Positions 9,346-19,246 are shown, counted from the stretch's first letter. The stretch is 64,000 nucleotides of DNA from Desulfomicrobium apsheronum (GCF_900114115.1 NZ_FORX01000003.1:248001-312000); one strand, 5' to 3'. The notes: generated from the sequence alone by a model not told the origin. Program-made: numbers and translations.

Positions 9346-9590
9346 TATCTCTTTTGCATGTTGTGCAATTTTTTTGAAACTTCTCCCGAAAACCCGTGCC
9401 TTCGTCTGGCGGACATCGCATCAGGCTCATGAACGCAAAGGCCGATCCACTCCGCTTCGTATCAATTATAATGATCGCAAATCTGGATTGACGCAAGGCC
9501 CACCGGACAAAGCCGGGTCCGAACCTTTGCATTCCCCCCGATTTCAGCTATCCCCCATGACATCCCACACCTCTGCAACACGGCGCGCCA

Positions 9591-10712
9591 GTGAAAGACA
9601 CCACACCCTGCATTCTCATCGTCGATGACGAGCCGCTCAACATCAAGCTTCTTGATATCGTGCTCAAAAAAAACGGATACCGCACCCTTTCCTGCACCAG
9701 CGGCCCCTCGGCCAGAGCCCTGGCCGCCGAGCACGCCCCCGATCTCATCCTGCTCGACGTGCTGATGCCTGGCGAAGACGGCTACGCCACGTGCGAACTG
9801 CTCAAGCAGCAATCGCTGACCTCCGAAATCCCGATCATTTTCATCTCCGCCCTGACGGACACCTCAAGCAAGGTACGCGGCCTGGAAGTGGGCGGAGTCG
9901 ATTTCATCTCCAAGCCCTTCGAGAAAGCCGAGGTCCTGGCCAGGGTCAAGGTGCACCTGAAGCTGCGCTTCACCTATCGCGCCCTCATCGAGGCCCAGGC
10001 CCAAAGGCTGGCCCAGGTCCAAGACGCGCAGCAAGCCCTGCTGGTCCTGCCCTCCGAGATGCCCGAAGCGGGATTCGCGGTCCGCTTCGAACCGGTCCTT
10101 GAGGCGGGCGGAGATTTCTATGACGTGCTGCATGTCGGCGGCACGACCTTCGACTACGTCGTGGCCGATGTCAGCGGACACGACCTCGGCACATCCTACA
10201 TCACCTCAGCCTTGAAAGCCCTGCTCAGCCAGAACTGCAATCTGGTCACCTCCCCGACGGAGAGCCTGACCATGATCAACAGCGTCCTCACCCGCATCCT
10301 GACCGGCGGCACCCACATCACGGCCGGATTCGCCCGTCTGAACCGCGAACGGCTGACCCTGACCTACGTCAACGCGGGTCATCCCGCGCCAGTCCTTCTC
10401 AGGGCGGGAGGCGGCGCGGAAATCCCGCAACCTTCCGGAGACATTCTGGGCGTCTTCGATTCCGTCTGGTTCGAAGCGCTGGAGCTTTCGGTGCAACCCG
10501 GCGACCGGCTGTTCATGTACACCGACGGCCTCATCGAAGGTTTCGGAGACAAGAAGATGACGCGCGAGGAAGGTCAGGCCCGGCTCAGCGCGGTCTGCGA
10601 AGCGCACCGGAATCTGCCCCTGGAGCAGGCCGTGAATGCAATCCACGAGACGCTGGCCAAGCCGGGGGCAACGCGGGAAGATGACACCATCCTCCTTGGC
10701 CTGGAGGTCTGA
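9591..10712 (+). CDS. response regulator with PP2C (SpoIIE-type) phosphatase output
   Basis: 373 residues. Receiver domain at about 5-125: DDE acidic pocket, phospho-acceptor Asp in LLDVLMPGEDG, and the conserved Lys in FISKPF. A short coiled linker leads to a SpoIIE/RsbU phosphatase domain with the metal-binding GGDFYD, VADVSGHD, MYTDGL and EDDTILL motifs. Such proteins dephosphorylate an anti-sigma-factor antagonist when phosphorylated by a kinase. Start GTG at 9591 without a clear ribosome site. The next gene, one base later, is a kinase-fold HATPase, the expected partner; no STAS antagonist gene is nearby. About 290 bases upstream hold the divergent tRNA promoter. Confidence 0.92.
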   Translation: MKDTTPCILIVDDEPLNIKLLDIVLKKNGYRTLSCTSGPSARALAAEHAPDLILLDVLMPGEDGYATCELLKQQSLTSEIPIIFISALTDTSSKVRGLEVGGVDFISKPFEKAEVLARVKVHLKLRFTYRALIEAQAQRLAQVQDAQQALLVLPSEMPEAGFAVRFEPVLEAGGDFYDVLHVGGTTFDYVVADVSGHDLGTSYITSALKALLSQNCNLVTSPTESLTMINSVLTRILTGGTHITAGFARLNRERLTLTYVNAGHPAPVLLRAGGGAEIPQPSGDILGVFDSVWFEALELSVQPGDRLFMYTDGLIEGFGDKKMTREEGQARLSAVCEAHRNLPLEQAVNAIHETLAKPGATREDDTILLGLEV

Positions 10713-10713
10713 C

Positions 10714-11124
10714 ATGTTTGAACTGACGCCCCTTGATCAGGGATTCGCCCTAGAAATGGGCACCATCCTTGAAAACGTGGACCGCTGCGTGGACCAGATC
10801 CGCATCTTCCTGGAGGCAAGAAACGCAAGCGAGCATCTCTTCCCCCTCTCGCTCCTGGCGCGCGAGGCGCTCAACAACGCCATGATCCACGGCAACAACC
10901 TGGATCGCACCAAGACGGTGACGTTTCGGCTGCTGGCCCGCGCAGACGGCTTTGATCTGCAAGTCATGGACGAAGGCCCCGGATTTGCCTGGGACAGGCA
11001 CATGCAGGCCCGCAGCCAGGCCGACGACGTCAGCGGCCGCGGACACGAGATTTTCCGCAATTATGCCAAGGCAGCCCGCTACAACACCAAGGGCAACGCC
11101 CTGACGCTTGAATATCGAGGCTAG
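10714..11124 (+). CDS. HATPase-fold anti-sigma or switch kinase (RsbW-like)
   Basis: 136-residue protein made almost only of a GHKL ATP-binding domain. The N box is LAREALNNAMIHGN, the G1 box is VMDEGPGF, and GRGHEIFRNYA forms the G2 region. This is the RsbW/SpoIIAB serine-kinase type used in partner switching. ATG at 10714 follows CTGGAGG with good spacing and begins one base after the phosphatase gene, so the two are co-translated. Which sigma factor or target it binds cannot be seen. Confidence 0.88.
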   Translation: MFELTPLDQGFALEMGTILENVDRCVDQIRIFLEARNASEHLFPLSLLAREALNNAMIHGNNLDRTKTVTFRLLARADGFDLQVMDEGPGFAWDRHMQARSQADDVSGRGHEIFRNYAKAARYNTKGNALTLEYRG

Positions 11125-11126
11125 CC

Positions 11127-11519
11127 ATGCACTCCATTCAGATCACGACAGGCACCAGAGAGGCAATGATCGACATCACCGCCCGCCTGGAAGAACTGTT
11201 GCAAAGCCGGGAGACAACTTCAGGGCTCATGACGGTCTACACACCGCACACGACCACGGGGCTGACCATAAACGAAGGGGCCGACCCCGATGTCTGCCGG
11301 GACATCCTGGCCCACCTGCGTACCATGATCCCGCAACATGCAGGCTTTCGCCACGCCGAGGGCAATTCGGACGCGCACATCAAGGCGACGCTCTTCGGAT
11401 CATCCGTGCAGATCATCGTGCACGAAGGGCGGCTCATGCTCGGCACATGGCAACGCATCTTTCTGGGGGAATTCGACGGACCCAGAACGCGCACGCTCTG
11501 GGTCAGGATCACAGGCTGA
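11127..11519 (+). CDS. yjbQ: YjbQ/UPF0047 family protein, secondary thiamine phosphate synthase-like
   Basis: 130 residues, normal for the family. Conserved TPHTTTGLTINEGADPDV, the AEGNSDAHIKATLFG stretch with its histidine, and the C-terminal GTWQRIFLGEFDGPR are present. E. coli YjbQ has weak thiamine phosphate synthase activity in vitro; the physiological role is unknown. It begins two bases after the HATPase gene and is the last gene of this three-gene unit; it converges with gpsA two bases later. Confidence 0.93.
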   Translation: MHSIQITTGTREAMIDITARLEELLQSRETTSGLMTVYTPHTTTGLTINEGADPDVCRDILAHLRTMIPQHAGFRHAEGNSDAHIKATLFGSSVQIIVHEGRLMLGTWQRIFLGEFDGPRTRTLWVRITG

Positions 11520-11520
11520 C

Positions 11521-12513
11521 TCATTCCTCCCGCAGCGGCCGGGTCATGAGTTCACGCACCGCCTCGGCGGGATTCTTGTTCTCGAAAAGGACGGCGTGGA
11601 CCTGCCCGGTGATGGGCAAATCGATGCCCTGCCTCACCCCCAGCGCGTGCACGGCCTGGGTCGTTTTCACCCCTTCGGCCACATTGTGCATTCCCGCCAG
11701 GACTTCCTCCAGGGTCTGCCCCCGGCCGATGGCCAGTCCCACCTGCCGGTTGCGGCTCAAATCCCCGGTACAGGTCAGGACCAGGTCGCCCATGCCGGAC
11801 AGGCCCATGAATGTGGCCGGACGTGCGCCCATGGCCGCGCCCAGGCGCGACATCTCGGACAGTCCGCGGGTGATCAGCGCCGCGCGGGCGTTCTCTCCAA
11901 ACCCCAGGCCATCGGAAATCCCCGAGGCTATGGCCATGATGTTCTTGACCGCCCCGCCCAGTTCCACACCCGTGACGTCATTGTTGACGTAGACGCGAAA
12001 GCTCTCCGTGGAAAAAAGCCCCTGCACCAGATCGGCCAGCGCCGCATCGGCGCAGCTCAGAGCTACGGCCGTGGGCATGTTCGCCACCACCTCCGAGGCA
12101 AAGGACGGCCCCGAAAGCACGGCGTAGCGAGGCTCAAGGCCGGACAGCTCGTCGCGCACCACCTGCCCCATGGTCCGGAACGTGCCCAGCTCGACGCCCT
12201 TGCTCGCGCACACGATCCCGATCCGCGCCGGAAAAAGGTCGCGATGTTCGCGCAGAAAAAGGGCCAGATTCTGGCACGGTACGGCAAGCACGACGCAGGC
12301 GGCCCCGGCCAGCACCCGGCCCAGATCCGTATCCGCCCGCAAGCTCGGGCTAAGTGGCAGACCAGGCAGGTAACGGCTGTTGGCGGAGCGCTCGTTCACG
12401 TCCTCGGCGATCTCCGGCCGCCGGGCCCAAAGCCAGGCTTCCTCGCCCTTGCAGGCCAGCACATTGGCCAGGGCCGTACCCCAGCTCCCGGCTCCAAGTA
12501 TTGAAATCTTCAC
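11521..12513 (-). CDS. gpsA: NAD(P)-dependent glycerol-3-phosphate dehydrogenase
   Basis: Makes sn-glycerol 3-phosphate from dihydroxyacetone phosphate for phospholipid synthesis; plsY in this window uses the product. 330 residues. The N-terminal Rossmann motif is ILGAGSWGTALA, followed by the LSGPSFA segment, the catalytic-lysine region GGAVKNIMAIA and the GLSGMGDLVLTC motif. GTG at 12513 was chosen because GGAGG lies 7 bases upstream and the Rossmann strand begins at once; a longer frame from 12543 lacks support. Confidence 0.97.
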   Translation of the reverse strand: MKISILGAGSWGTALANVLACKGEEAWLWARRPEIAEDVNERSANSRYLPGLPLSPSLRADTDLGRVLAGAACVVLAVPCQNLALFLREHRDLFPARIGIVCASKGVELGTFRTMGQVVRDELSGLEPRYAVLSGPSFASEVVANMPTAVALSCADAALADLVQGLFSTESFRVYVNNDVTGVELGGAVKNIMAIASGISDGLGFGENARAALITRGLSEMSRLGAAMGARPATFMGLSGMGDLVLTCTGDLSRNRQVGLAIGRGQTLEEVLAGMHNVAEGVKTTQAVHALGVRQGIDLPITGQVHAVLFENKNPAEAVRELMTRPLREE

Positions 12514-12663
12514 GAAAAAACCTCCATGCAAATCTTTGGGCAAGCCCGTCCACTATCGAAGATGCTCCGCGTTCTGTAAAGGGCGCTATTGCCAGCATAT
12601 GGCGAAACAGGTAAGGACCGACGCGAAACAAACCCGGAGTTTCGGGCTCCCTCAGGAGAAAAA

Positions 12664-13134
12664 GTGGATTTTACCCAAAGCGAACACGACATACTGCGCA
12701 TCGTCCAGGATACCCTGCCCGACAGCGCCACGCCCTACGCGGACATTGCCCGTCAGACCGGCAGCACCGAAGAGGAAGTCCTCGCGCTGCTCAAGAAACT
12801 CAAAAAAGGCGGCCAGATTCGCCGCTTCGGTGCAACGCTGCGCCATCAGCAGGCGGGCTACGGATTCAACGCCATGGTAGCCTGGTACATCGAGGAAGGG
12901 TTCGATCCCGACGAGGTCGGCCGCATCATGGCCACGCGACCAGAAATTTCGCACTGCTACCTGCGTCCGAACTGCATGGACTGGCCCTACGACATGTACA
13001 CGATGATCCACGGCAAAAGCCGCGACGACTGCATGCAGGTCGTGCAGGCGCTCATGGAGCAGACAGGGGTTACCCAGTACGAAATGCTTTTCAGCATAAA
13101 AGAGCTGAAAAAGACATCAATGGAATATTTCTAG
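12664..13134 (+). CDS. siroheme decarboxylase subunit (AhbA/AhbB, Lrp/AsnC-like)
   Basis: 156 residues with an Lrp/AsnC-like helix-turn-helix half ([34 protein letters not shown]) and the [22 protein letters not shown] segment typical of AhbA/AhbB/NirD proteins. In sulfate reducers these decarboxylate siroheme to didecarboxysiroheme on the alternative heme route. GTG at 12664 follows AGGAG. It lies 20 bases ahead of hemL, and the tetraheme cytochrome gene follows, so a heme role is favoured over a transcription-factor role. I cannot decide between AhbA and AhbB; the other subunit is not in the window. Confidence 0.85.
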   Translation: MDFTQSEHDILRIVQDTLPDSATPYADIARQTGSTEEEVLALLKKLKKGGQIRRFGATLRHQQAGYGFNAMVAWYIEEGFDPDEVGRIMATRPEISHCYLRPNCMDWPYDMYTMIHGKSRDDCMQVVQALMEQTGVTQYEMLFSIKELKKTSMEYF

Positions 13135-13154
13135 CGCATTCACGGAGGGATGAC

Positions 13155-14423
13155 ATGACCATATCACAGGAACTTTTCCAGAAGGCTGGAACCCTCATCC
13201 CGGGCGGCGTCAACAGCCCCGTGCGGGCCTGCAAGAGCGTGCACTGCGATCCGCTCTTCGTCGCCTCGGCTGGCGGCAGCAAGCTCACGACCGAAGACGG
13301 TGTCGAATTCATCGATTACGTCATGTCCTGGGGGCCCATGCTGCTCGGCCACAACCACCCTGAAGTGGCGGCGGCCATCGCCGAGACGGCCACCAGGGGC
13401 ACAAGTTTCGGCGCGCCCTGCAGGCTTGAGGTCGAGCTGGCCCAGGCCGTGGTAGACGCGGTCCCCGGCATCGACATGGTGCGCATGGTCAGTTCCGGGA
13501 CCGAGGCGACCATGAGCGCCCTGCGCCTGGCCAGAGGCTACACGGGCAAAAACGGTGTGATAAAATTTCACGGCGGCTATCATGGCCATGCCGACGCATT
13601 TCTGGCCAGCGCCGGTTCAGGCGTCGCCACCCAGTCGATTCCCGGCACCCCCGGCGTGCCCGCCGACGTGGTCAAGCACACGCTGCTGGCCCACTATAAT
13701 GATCTGGACGCCGTGCGGACCCTGTTTGAACGGCAGGGAGACGACATCGCGGCCGTCATCGTCGAACCGGTGGCCGGCAACATGGGCCTGGTCCTGCCGA
13801 AGCCCGGATTCCTGGAAGGGCTGCGCGAGTTGACCCGCAAGCATGGGGCATTGCTCATTTTCGATGAAGTCATCACCGGCTTTCGGGTCAGCTTCGGCGG
13901 AGCCCAGGCGGCCTTCGGCATCGACCCGGACCTGACGTGCCTGGGCAAGATCATCGGCGGCGGCCTGCCGGTTGGCGCCTATGGCGGAAAACGTGAGATC
14001 ATGAGCCACATCGCGCCCAGCGGCAACGTCTATCAGGCCGGAACGCTCTCGGGAAATCCCCTGGCCATGGCCGCGGGCCTTGCGACCCTGAAGGCGCTGG
14101 CCCGGCAGGATTACTCCGCCCTCGCCGCCCGCACCGATGCGTTCTCCGGGGAACTTGAGAACATTTTGCGCGGCAAGGGCGTGCCCGTGACCCGAAACCA
14201 CATCGCCTCCATTTTCACACTCTTCTTCACCAAGACTCCGGTCGTCGACTTTCCCTCGGCGCAGACGGCCGACAGCAAGGCTTTCGTGTCTTTTTACCAG
14301 CAGATGCGGGCGCAGGGCATTTATCTTGCACCTTCAGGATTCGAGTGCGCCTTCACATCGTTCGCCCACTCCGAGCAGGACTTTGAACGCACCCTGGAGG
14401 CGGCCCGGAAGGTTGAGTTCTAG
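13155..14423 (+). CDS. hemL: glutamate-1-semialdehyde 2,1-aminomutase
   Basis: PLP enzyme that makes 5-aminolevulinate, the first committed tetrapyrrole precursor in the C5 pathway. 422 residues. [25 protein letters not shown] is the family N-terminus; the PLP lysine sits in [20 protein letters not shown], with [11 protein letters not shown] before it. ATG at 13155 has GGAGGG upstream. Probably co-transcribed with the siroheme decarboxylase gene. Confidence 0.98.
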   Translation: MTISQELFQKAGTLIPGGVNSPVRACKSVHCDPLFVASAGGSKLTTEDGVEFIDYVMSWGPMLLGHNHPEVAAAIAETATRGTSFGAPCRLEVELAQAVVDAVPGIDMVRMVSSGTEATMSALRLARGYTGKNGVIKFHGGYHGHADAFLASAGSGVATQSIPGTPGVPADVVKHTLLAHYNDLDAVRTLFERQGDDIAAVIVEPVAGNMGLVLPKPGFLEGLRELTRKHGALLIFDEVITGFRVSFGGAQAAFGIDPDLTCLGKIIGGGLPVGAYGGKREIMSHIAPSGNVYQAGTLSGNPLAMAAGLATLKALARQDYSALAARTDAFSGELENILRGKGVPVTRNHIASIFTLFFTKTPVVDFPSAQTADSKAFVSFYQQMRAQGIYLAPSGFECAFTSFAHSEQDFERTLEAARKVEF

Positions 14424-14453
14424 AAAAATCAAAAACCCTTTTCCCGGGCGTCC

Positions 14454-14962
<509 letters not shown>

Positions 14963-15013
14963 CGTTCACGCTAGAGACCGCACATCAGCACAAGCAAAGG
15001 CCGGCCTTTGGTT

Positions 15014-15050
15014 GCCCCCGCCACAGACCCTGTGGCGGGGGCTTTTTTTT
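15014..15050 (+). terminator. strong intrinsic terminator after cytochrome c3
   Basis: Thirteen-base stem GCCCCCGCCACAG / CTGTGGCGGGGGC with a short loop, followed by eight T. It ends the cytochrome c3 transcript about 50 bases after its stop codon. Confidence 0.93.
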
Positions 15051-15146
15051 CGGTCGGAAATCAGATAACCCGCCCCGTGCATTGCCCTTGCCAAGGCTTC
15101 TTGATAGGAAAAGCCGATGTCCACAACGCCAAGAAAGGATCACGCC

Positions 15147-16799
15147 ATGACCACAAGCACCAACCCGACGGACGATATCATTGAACTGACGGAGATCGTG
15201 GAAGAAGGAATTCCGCTGGATAAAAAGTTCGAAGACTTCGCCATGGACAAGGCCGTTGACGCCAAAAGCCTGGACAAGGAACTTGACGACCTGCTTCGCG
15301 ACGCCGAACCCAAGTCCGCGCCCGCCAAGGATACCGGCGATGAAATCGATCTGGATATCCTCTTCGACGAACCGGCTCCCGCCCCGTCCCGGCCCCAGGT
15401 TCCCGCAGCCCCGACCAAAGCTCAGGCGCCCGAACCCGGCATGGACATCTCGGATCTGGACGATCTTTTCGATTCCCTCGGCATCGGAGAAAATGACACC
15501 GAGGATACCGCGCTCGACATCATTCTCGACGGGGACATGCCGGAACCGAAGCAGAAAGGCGACGAGACTTTTTATCCCTCCGACTCCATCGATCTCGAGC
15601 TCGAAATCCCGGGCATGAAGAGCGATGAAAAAACCGCCAGCATCCAGGACTTGACCGACGACCTGCTCACGGACATCCCGGAAACCGTGCTCCTGGAATC
15701 AACGAACAAGCCCGAACCCCTCGCCCCCGAAGAACCTGCGGAGGCTCCCGTGATCCAGCTTGATGCCCCTCTCGGGGACGAGGGCGAACTCGCCGAACTG
15801 GACGAGCCCGCGCCTCTTGAACCGGCAAAAGAGCAGGCTCCATCAGCGGCCTCTCCGGCCGAGGCGGCTCCTGAAGCCGCGCAGACGCGGCTTGCCGATG
15901 AACCGACGGTCTCAAGTGCCGAGCTCGAAATCCTCAGCGCCCGGCTCGACGCCCTCGAATCCCGGCCCGAAGCCGCCCCCGCACCGAGTCCTGAAGAATT
16001 TCTGGCCTTCCTGCCGCAGTCCCCCAAGGACCTGCCCCTGGCCGAAGCCCTGCGCCGGGAAATCCTCGCGCACGTCGAGGCCACGGTGGCGGAACTGGCG
16101 TCTTCGGCCAGCGTGGATGGCTTGCAGGAATCCGTGAATGCCCTGCAAAGCCAGGTCGAGTCCATTCCGGACATCCACGCAGAACTGGCCAAGACCCTCC
16201 CCGCCTCGGCCATGCAGAAAATCGAGGCCGATCTTGATGACCTGCGCTCACTGGTCCAGAACCGGGAAGAACCCGGGCCCGAACAAATCCTGGCCCTCCT
16301 GCCGCAATCCCCCAAGGATCTGCCCCTGGCCGAAGCCCTGCGCCAGGAAATCCTCGAACATGTCGAGGCCAGGGTTGCTGAACTGGCGTCTTCGGCCAAT
16401 GTGGACGGATTGCAGGAATCAGTGAACGCCTTACAAAGCCAGGTCGAATCCATTCCGGACATCCATGCCGAACTGGCCAAGACCCTGCCCGCGTCGGCCA
16501 TGCAGAAAATGGAAGCCGAACTTGAGGACCTGCGAGCTTTGGTGCGCGGACAGGAAGAAACCTTGAGCGCCCTGCAAAAAGCCCTGTCGGACAAGGATGC
16601 CGCCATGGCCGCCCTTGGCGACGAAGCAAATCGCCTGCGCGCGGAGCTCGACGCCCTGGCCGCCAAGGCCGCCGCAACCCCGGATCTGGATGCCATCAGA
16701 AGCGGACTTCAGGAATATGTTCAGCAGCAGATGCCCGCCGCCGCGGCCAAAATCATCCGCGAGGAAATTCAGGCCCTGCTCCAGGAGATGGAAGACTGA
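15147..16799 (+). CDS. acidic hypothetical protein with a 96-residue tandem duplication
   Basis: I do not recognise the family. About 550 residues, strongly acidic, Pro/Ala/Glu-rich in the N-terminal half, with recurring short motifs of the type DLDxLFD and LDDLL and a start TDDIIELTEIVEEG. No signal peptide or membrane segment. From about residue 280 two near-identical 96-residue units follow directly on each other, each holding FLPQSPKDLPLAEALR, DGLQESVNALQSQVES and HAELAKTLPASAMQK. A coiled-coil-like C-terminus follows (ETLSALQKALSDKDAAMAAL). It looks like an extended scaffold or adaptor. The ATG at 15147 has AAAGGA upstream; an ATG at 15117 is also possible. Confidence 0.75.
   Translation: MTTSTNPTDDIIELTEIVEEGIPLDKKFEDFAMDKAVDAKSLDKELDDLLRDAEPKSAPAKDTGDEIDLDILFDEPAPAPSRPQVPAAPTKAQAPEPGMDISDLDDLFDSLGIGENDTEDTALDIILDGDMPEPKQKGDETFYPSDSIDLELEIPGMKSDEKTASIQDLTDDLLTDIPETVLLESTNKPEPLAPEEPAEAPVIQLDAPLGDEGELAELDEPAPLEPAKEQAPSAASPAEAAPEAAQTRLADEPTVSSAELEILSARLDALESRPEAAPAPSPEEFLAFLPQSPKDLPLAEALRREILAHVEATVAELASSASVDGLQESVNALQSQVESIPDIHAELAKTLPASAMQKIEADLDDLRSLVQNREEPGPEQILALLPQSPKDLPLAEALRQEILEHVEARVAELASSANVDGLQESVNALQSQVESIPDIHAELAKTLPASAMQKMEAELEDLRALVRGQEETLSALQKALSDKDAAMAALGDEANRLRAELDALAAKAAATPDLDAIRSGLQEYVQQQMPAAAAKIIREEIQALLQEMED
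15993..16568 (+). repeat. two-copy tandem repeat of 288 bp inside the acidic protein gene
   Basis: The segment starting near 15993 is repeated in frame 288 bases later; for example the CTGCCGCA block recurs at 16011 and 16299. The copies keep very similar protein sequence over about 90 residues with mostly synonymous and conservative differences. Exact outer borders are approximate. Confidence 0.85.
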
Positions 16800-16905
16800 G
16801 CCGCCCCCGGGGTCAAGGCTCCGGGAGGCTCTCGACTCCCACTTTGGGCTGTGCTAGCTAGGAAAAAAACGAAGGGATGGCTTCAGGGTTTTTCTTTCTT
16901 TTTTT

Positions 16906-16961
16906 ACCGCCCGGTTTTCCCCCAAAGCAGGTCGATACCATTCCCCCCGGGCGGTTTTTTT
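16906..16961 (+). terminator. intrinsic terminator before the small ubiE-linked gene
   Basis: ACCGCCCGG and CCGGGCGGT form a stem round a loop of over 30 bases, followed by a run of T. It lies in the 189-base gap after the acidic protein, which otherwise holds a pyrimidine-rich stretch (16888-16905) and no convincing gene. It probably ends the acidic-protein transcript. Confidence 0.75.
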
Positions 16962-16988
16962 GTTGCATTTCAACCCAGCGAGACACTC

Positions 16989-17180
16989 ATGGATCAGATC
17001 CAAAAACAAGCCCTGCAGGTCGCCAAGGAAATCGTCGTCAAGTTCATTGAAGTCGGACGTATCTCCCCTTCCAATTTTTCCGAATACTTCGAACCCATCT
17101 ACGACGACGTCTACCGCACGGTGACCAAGACCGGTCAGATTCCGGACATCGAGAAGGACAGCGCCGTTGAACCCGAATGA
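16989..17180 (+). CDS. conserved small hypothetical protein upstream of ubiE
   Basis: 63 residues, soluble and helical at the start (MDQIQKQALQVAKEIVVKFIE), then VGRISPSNFSEYFEPIYDDVY. No known domain. The ATG at 16989 fits the start of the conserved-looking sequence; the longer upstream frame runs through the terminator and is rejected. Its end overlaps the start of ubiE by 14 bases, so the two are translationally coupled. I would expect it to be a lineage-specific protein found with ubiE in Desulfovibrionales, but I cannot check this. Confidence 0.75.
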   Translation: MDQIQKQALQVAKEIVVKFIEVGRISPSNFSEYFEPIYDDVYRTVTKTGQIPDIEKDSAVEPE

Positions 17181-17868
17181 GCACGGAAAGCGGGTCTCCA
17201 GCCTTTTCGACAACATCGCGACCTGGTACGACTTTCTCAATCATTTCCTGAGCCTGGGCCAAGACATCTACTGGCGCTATCGTCTGGTGCGCACGCTGCG
17301 GACCGGTTCCACGGGCGCGGTGCTCGACCTTGCGGCCGGAACCCTGGACGTGAGCAGGGAAATTCTGCGCCGTCATCCCACGCTAAGGATCCTGAGCATG
17401 GACTTTTCCCGAGCCATGCTCTGCAGCGGCAAGAAAAAGGTCGTGAGCCAGCCGGCCATTTTTCCGGTCCAAGCCGACGGACGCGCCCTGCCCTTGCCCG
17501 ACGGATGTGTCGACACCGTGACCATCGCCTTCGGCATCCGCAATATCCTGCCCAGAAGCGAGGCCTACAGCGAGATCCTGCGCGTCCTGGCGCCCGGAGG
17601 ACGGCTGTGCATTCTTGAATTCGGCACGGGACAGGCCAGGATCTGGCAGGGAGCCTACAATTTCTATCTCGGCAAGGTCCTGCCCCGCATTGGACGCTTT
17701 TTTTCCAAGAATCCCGAAGCCTACCAATACCTGGCGGACACGATCCTGGCCTTTCCCAACGCCTCGGCTCTGGCCAAAGAGCTCCGGGACGCCGGTTTCG
17801 ACCAGGTCGGCTATCAGGCCTTGAGCTCGGGAATCGTCTATATCCACGTGGCCCAAAAACCGTCCTGA
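17167..17868 (+). CDS. menG: demethylmenaquinone methyltransferase, UbiE/MenG family
   Basis: SAM-dependent C-methyltransferase for the last step of menaquinone synthesis. 233 residues. The family start appears as RVSSLFDNIATWYDFLNHFLSLG; motif I is VLDLAAGTLDVS, and the UbiE signatures FGIRNI and LRVLAPGGRLCILEFG are present. The start is TTG at 17167, with AAGGA about 8 bases upstream. Neighbouring mqnB, mqnD and a polyprenyl synthase point to menaquinone rather than ubiquinone. Confidence 0.92.
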   Translation: MNPNEHGKRVSSLFDNIATWYDFLNHFLSLGQDIYWRYRLVRTLRTGSTGAVLDLAAGTLDVSREILRRHPTLRILSMDFSRAMLCSGKKKVVSQPAIFPVQADGRALPLPDGCVDTVTIAFGIRNILPRSEAYSEILRVLAPGGRLCILEFGTGQARIWQGAYNFYLGKVLPRIGRFFSKNPEAYQYLADTILAFPNASALAKELRDAGFDQVGYQALSSGIVYIHVAQKPS

Positions 17869-17935
17869 TGCCCTCCCGGCCGCGCTTTGCCATCACCCCT
17901 CAACCCGTTGGGACATGCTGTAACGAGGAACTCCC

Positions 17936-19246
17936 ATGATCACTTTCGAAGACATCGCATCCGGCGCATCGGAAGTTGCCGTGGTGGGACTGGGCTATGT
18001 CGGCCTGCCCCTGGCCGTGGCCCTTGGCGACCACTTCAAGGTCATCGGTTTTGATATTTCCCGCTCTCGCATCGAAGAACTGCAAGGCGGCCAGGATTCC
18101 ACACGGGAAGTAGAGCCTGAAAGGCTGGCCTGCGCCCGGGTTGAATACACCGACGATCCCGCGCGGCTCGCAGGGGCCGGAGTCATCGTGGTGGCCGTGC
18201 CCACGCCCATAGACGGCAACCGCAAGCCGGACCTGCGGCCCGTGGTCGGAGCCACCGCCACAGTGGGCGCGCACATGCGCAAGGGCTGCATCGTCGTCTA
18301 TGAATCGACGGTCTATCCCGGACTGACGGAAGAAATCTGCGTACCTCTACTGGAAGAAAAATCCGGCCTGACCTGCGGCAAGGATTTCACCGTGGGCTAT
18401 TCTCCGGAGCGCATCAATCCCGGCGACAAGGTCCACACCCTGGAGAGCATCGTCAAGGTGGTCGCTGGCCAGGATAAGCCCACGGCGGAGCTTCTGGATC
18501 GTTTTTACGCGTCCATCGTCAAGGCCGGCGTACACCGCGCTTCGAGCATCAAAGTCGCGGAAGCCGCCAAGGTCATCGAAAACACCCAGCGCGATCTGAA
18601 CATAGCCCTCATGAACGAACTGGCCCTGATTTTCGACCGCATGAGCATCGACACCAACGAGGTGCTTGAGGCTGCAGGCACCAAATGGAACTTCCTGCCC
18701 TTCCGGCCCGGTTTGGTCGGCGGACACTGCATCGGAGTGGACCCCTACTACCTGACCTTCAAAGCCGAATCCATCGGCTTCCACCCGCAGGTCATTCTTG
18801 CGGGCAGGCGCATCAACGACGGCATGGGCAAGTTCATCGCCGAGAAGACCATAAAGGCCATGATCGATGCCGGATGCCTGATCAAGGGCGCACGCGTTGG
18901 CCTTCTGGGCCTGACCTTCAAGGAAAATGTGCCGGATTTGCGCAACAGCCGGGTGGAGGACATCATCCACGAACTTTCCGACTATCACGTCGATGTCCTG
19001 GTGCACGACCCCCTGGCCGACACGCGGGAAGCCAGCGAGGAATACGGGGTGGATCTTCTGCCCTTGCCGGAACTGCGACAGCTTGACGCCCTCATCCTGG
19101 CGGTCTCCCACGCCGAGTTCGCACAGCTTGACGCGGCCCGCATCGGGGCCATGTTCAAGAATCCGGCCTGCGGAATCGTCATCGACGTCAAGGGATTTCT
19201 GGACCGGGACGCCCTGTCGCGCGAATTCAAATACTGGCGTCTCTAA
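17936..19246 (+). CDS. UDP-sugar 6-dehydrogenase (UDP-N-acetylhexosamine type, WbpA/TviB-like)
   Basis: NAD-dependent oxidation of a UDP-sugar C6 alcohol to the uronic acid, supplying surface polysaccharide. 436 residues: an N-terminal Rossmann domain (AVVGLGYVGLPLAVALG), a central helical domain and a C-terminal UDP-binding domain. The catalytic cysteine lies in GGHCIGVDPYYL near residue 264. The ENTQRDLNIALMNELA and KWNFLPFRPGLVGGH segments suggest the UDP-GlcNAc/GalNAc dehydrogenase branch rather than UDP-glucose. It is embedded in the menaquinone cluster, 67 bases after menG and 15 before mqnB. Confidence 0.92.
   Translation: MITFEDIASGASEVAVVGLGYVGLPLAVALGDHFKVIGFDISRSRIEELQGGQDSTREVEPERLACARVEYTDDPARLAGAGVIVVAVPTPIDGNRKPDLRPVVGATATVGAHMRKGCIVVYESTVYPGLTEEICVPLLEEKSGLTCGKDFTVGYSPERINPGDKVHTLESIVKVVAGQDKPTAELLDRFYASIVKAGVHRASSIKVAEAAKVIENTQRDLNIALMNELALIFDRMSIDTNEVLEAAGTKWNFLPFRPGLVGGHCIGVDPYYLTFKAESIGFHPQVILAGRRINDGMGKFIAEKTIKAMIDAGCLIKGARVGLLGLTFKENVPDLRNSRVEDIIHELSDYHVDVLVHDPLADTREASEEYGVDLLPLPELRQLDALILAVSHAEFAQLDAARIGAMFKNPACGIVIDVKGFLDRDALSREFKYWRL

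Noticed and set aside
16851-16988. Upstream extension of the small ubiE-linked protein
   Set aside because: It would translate through an intrinsic terminator; MDQIQKQ at 16989 is the natural start.
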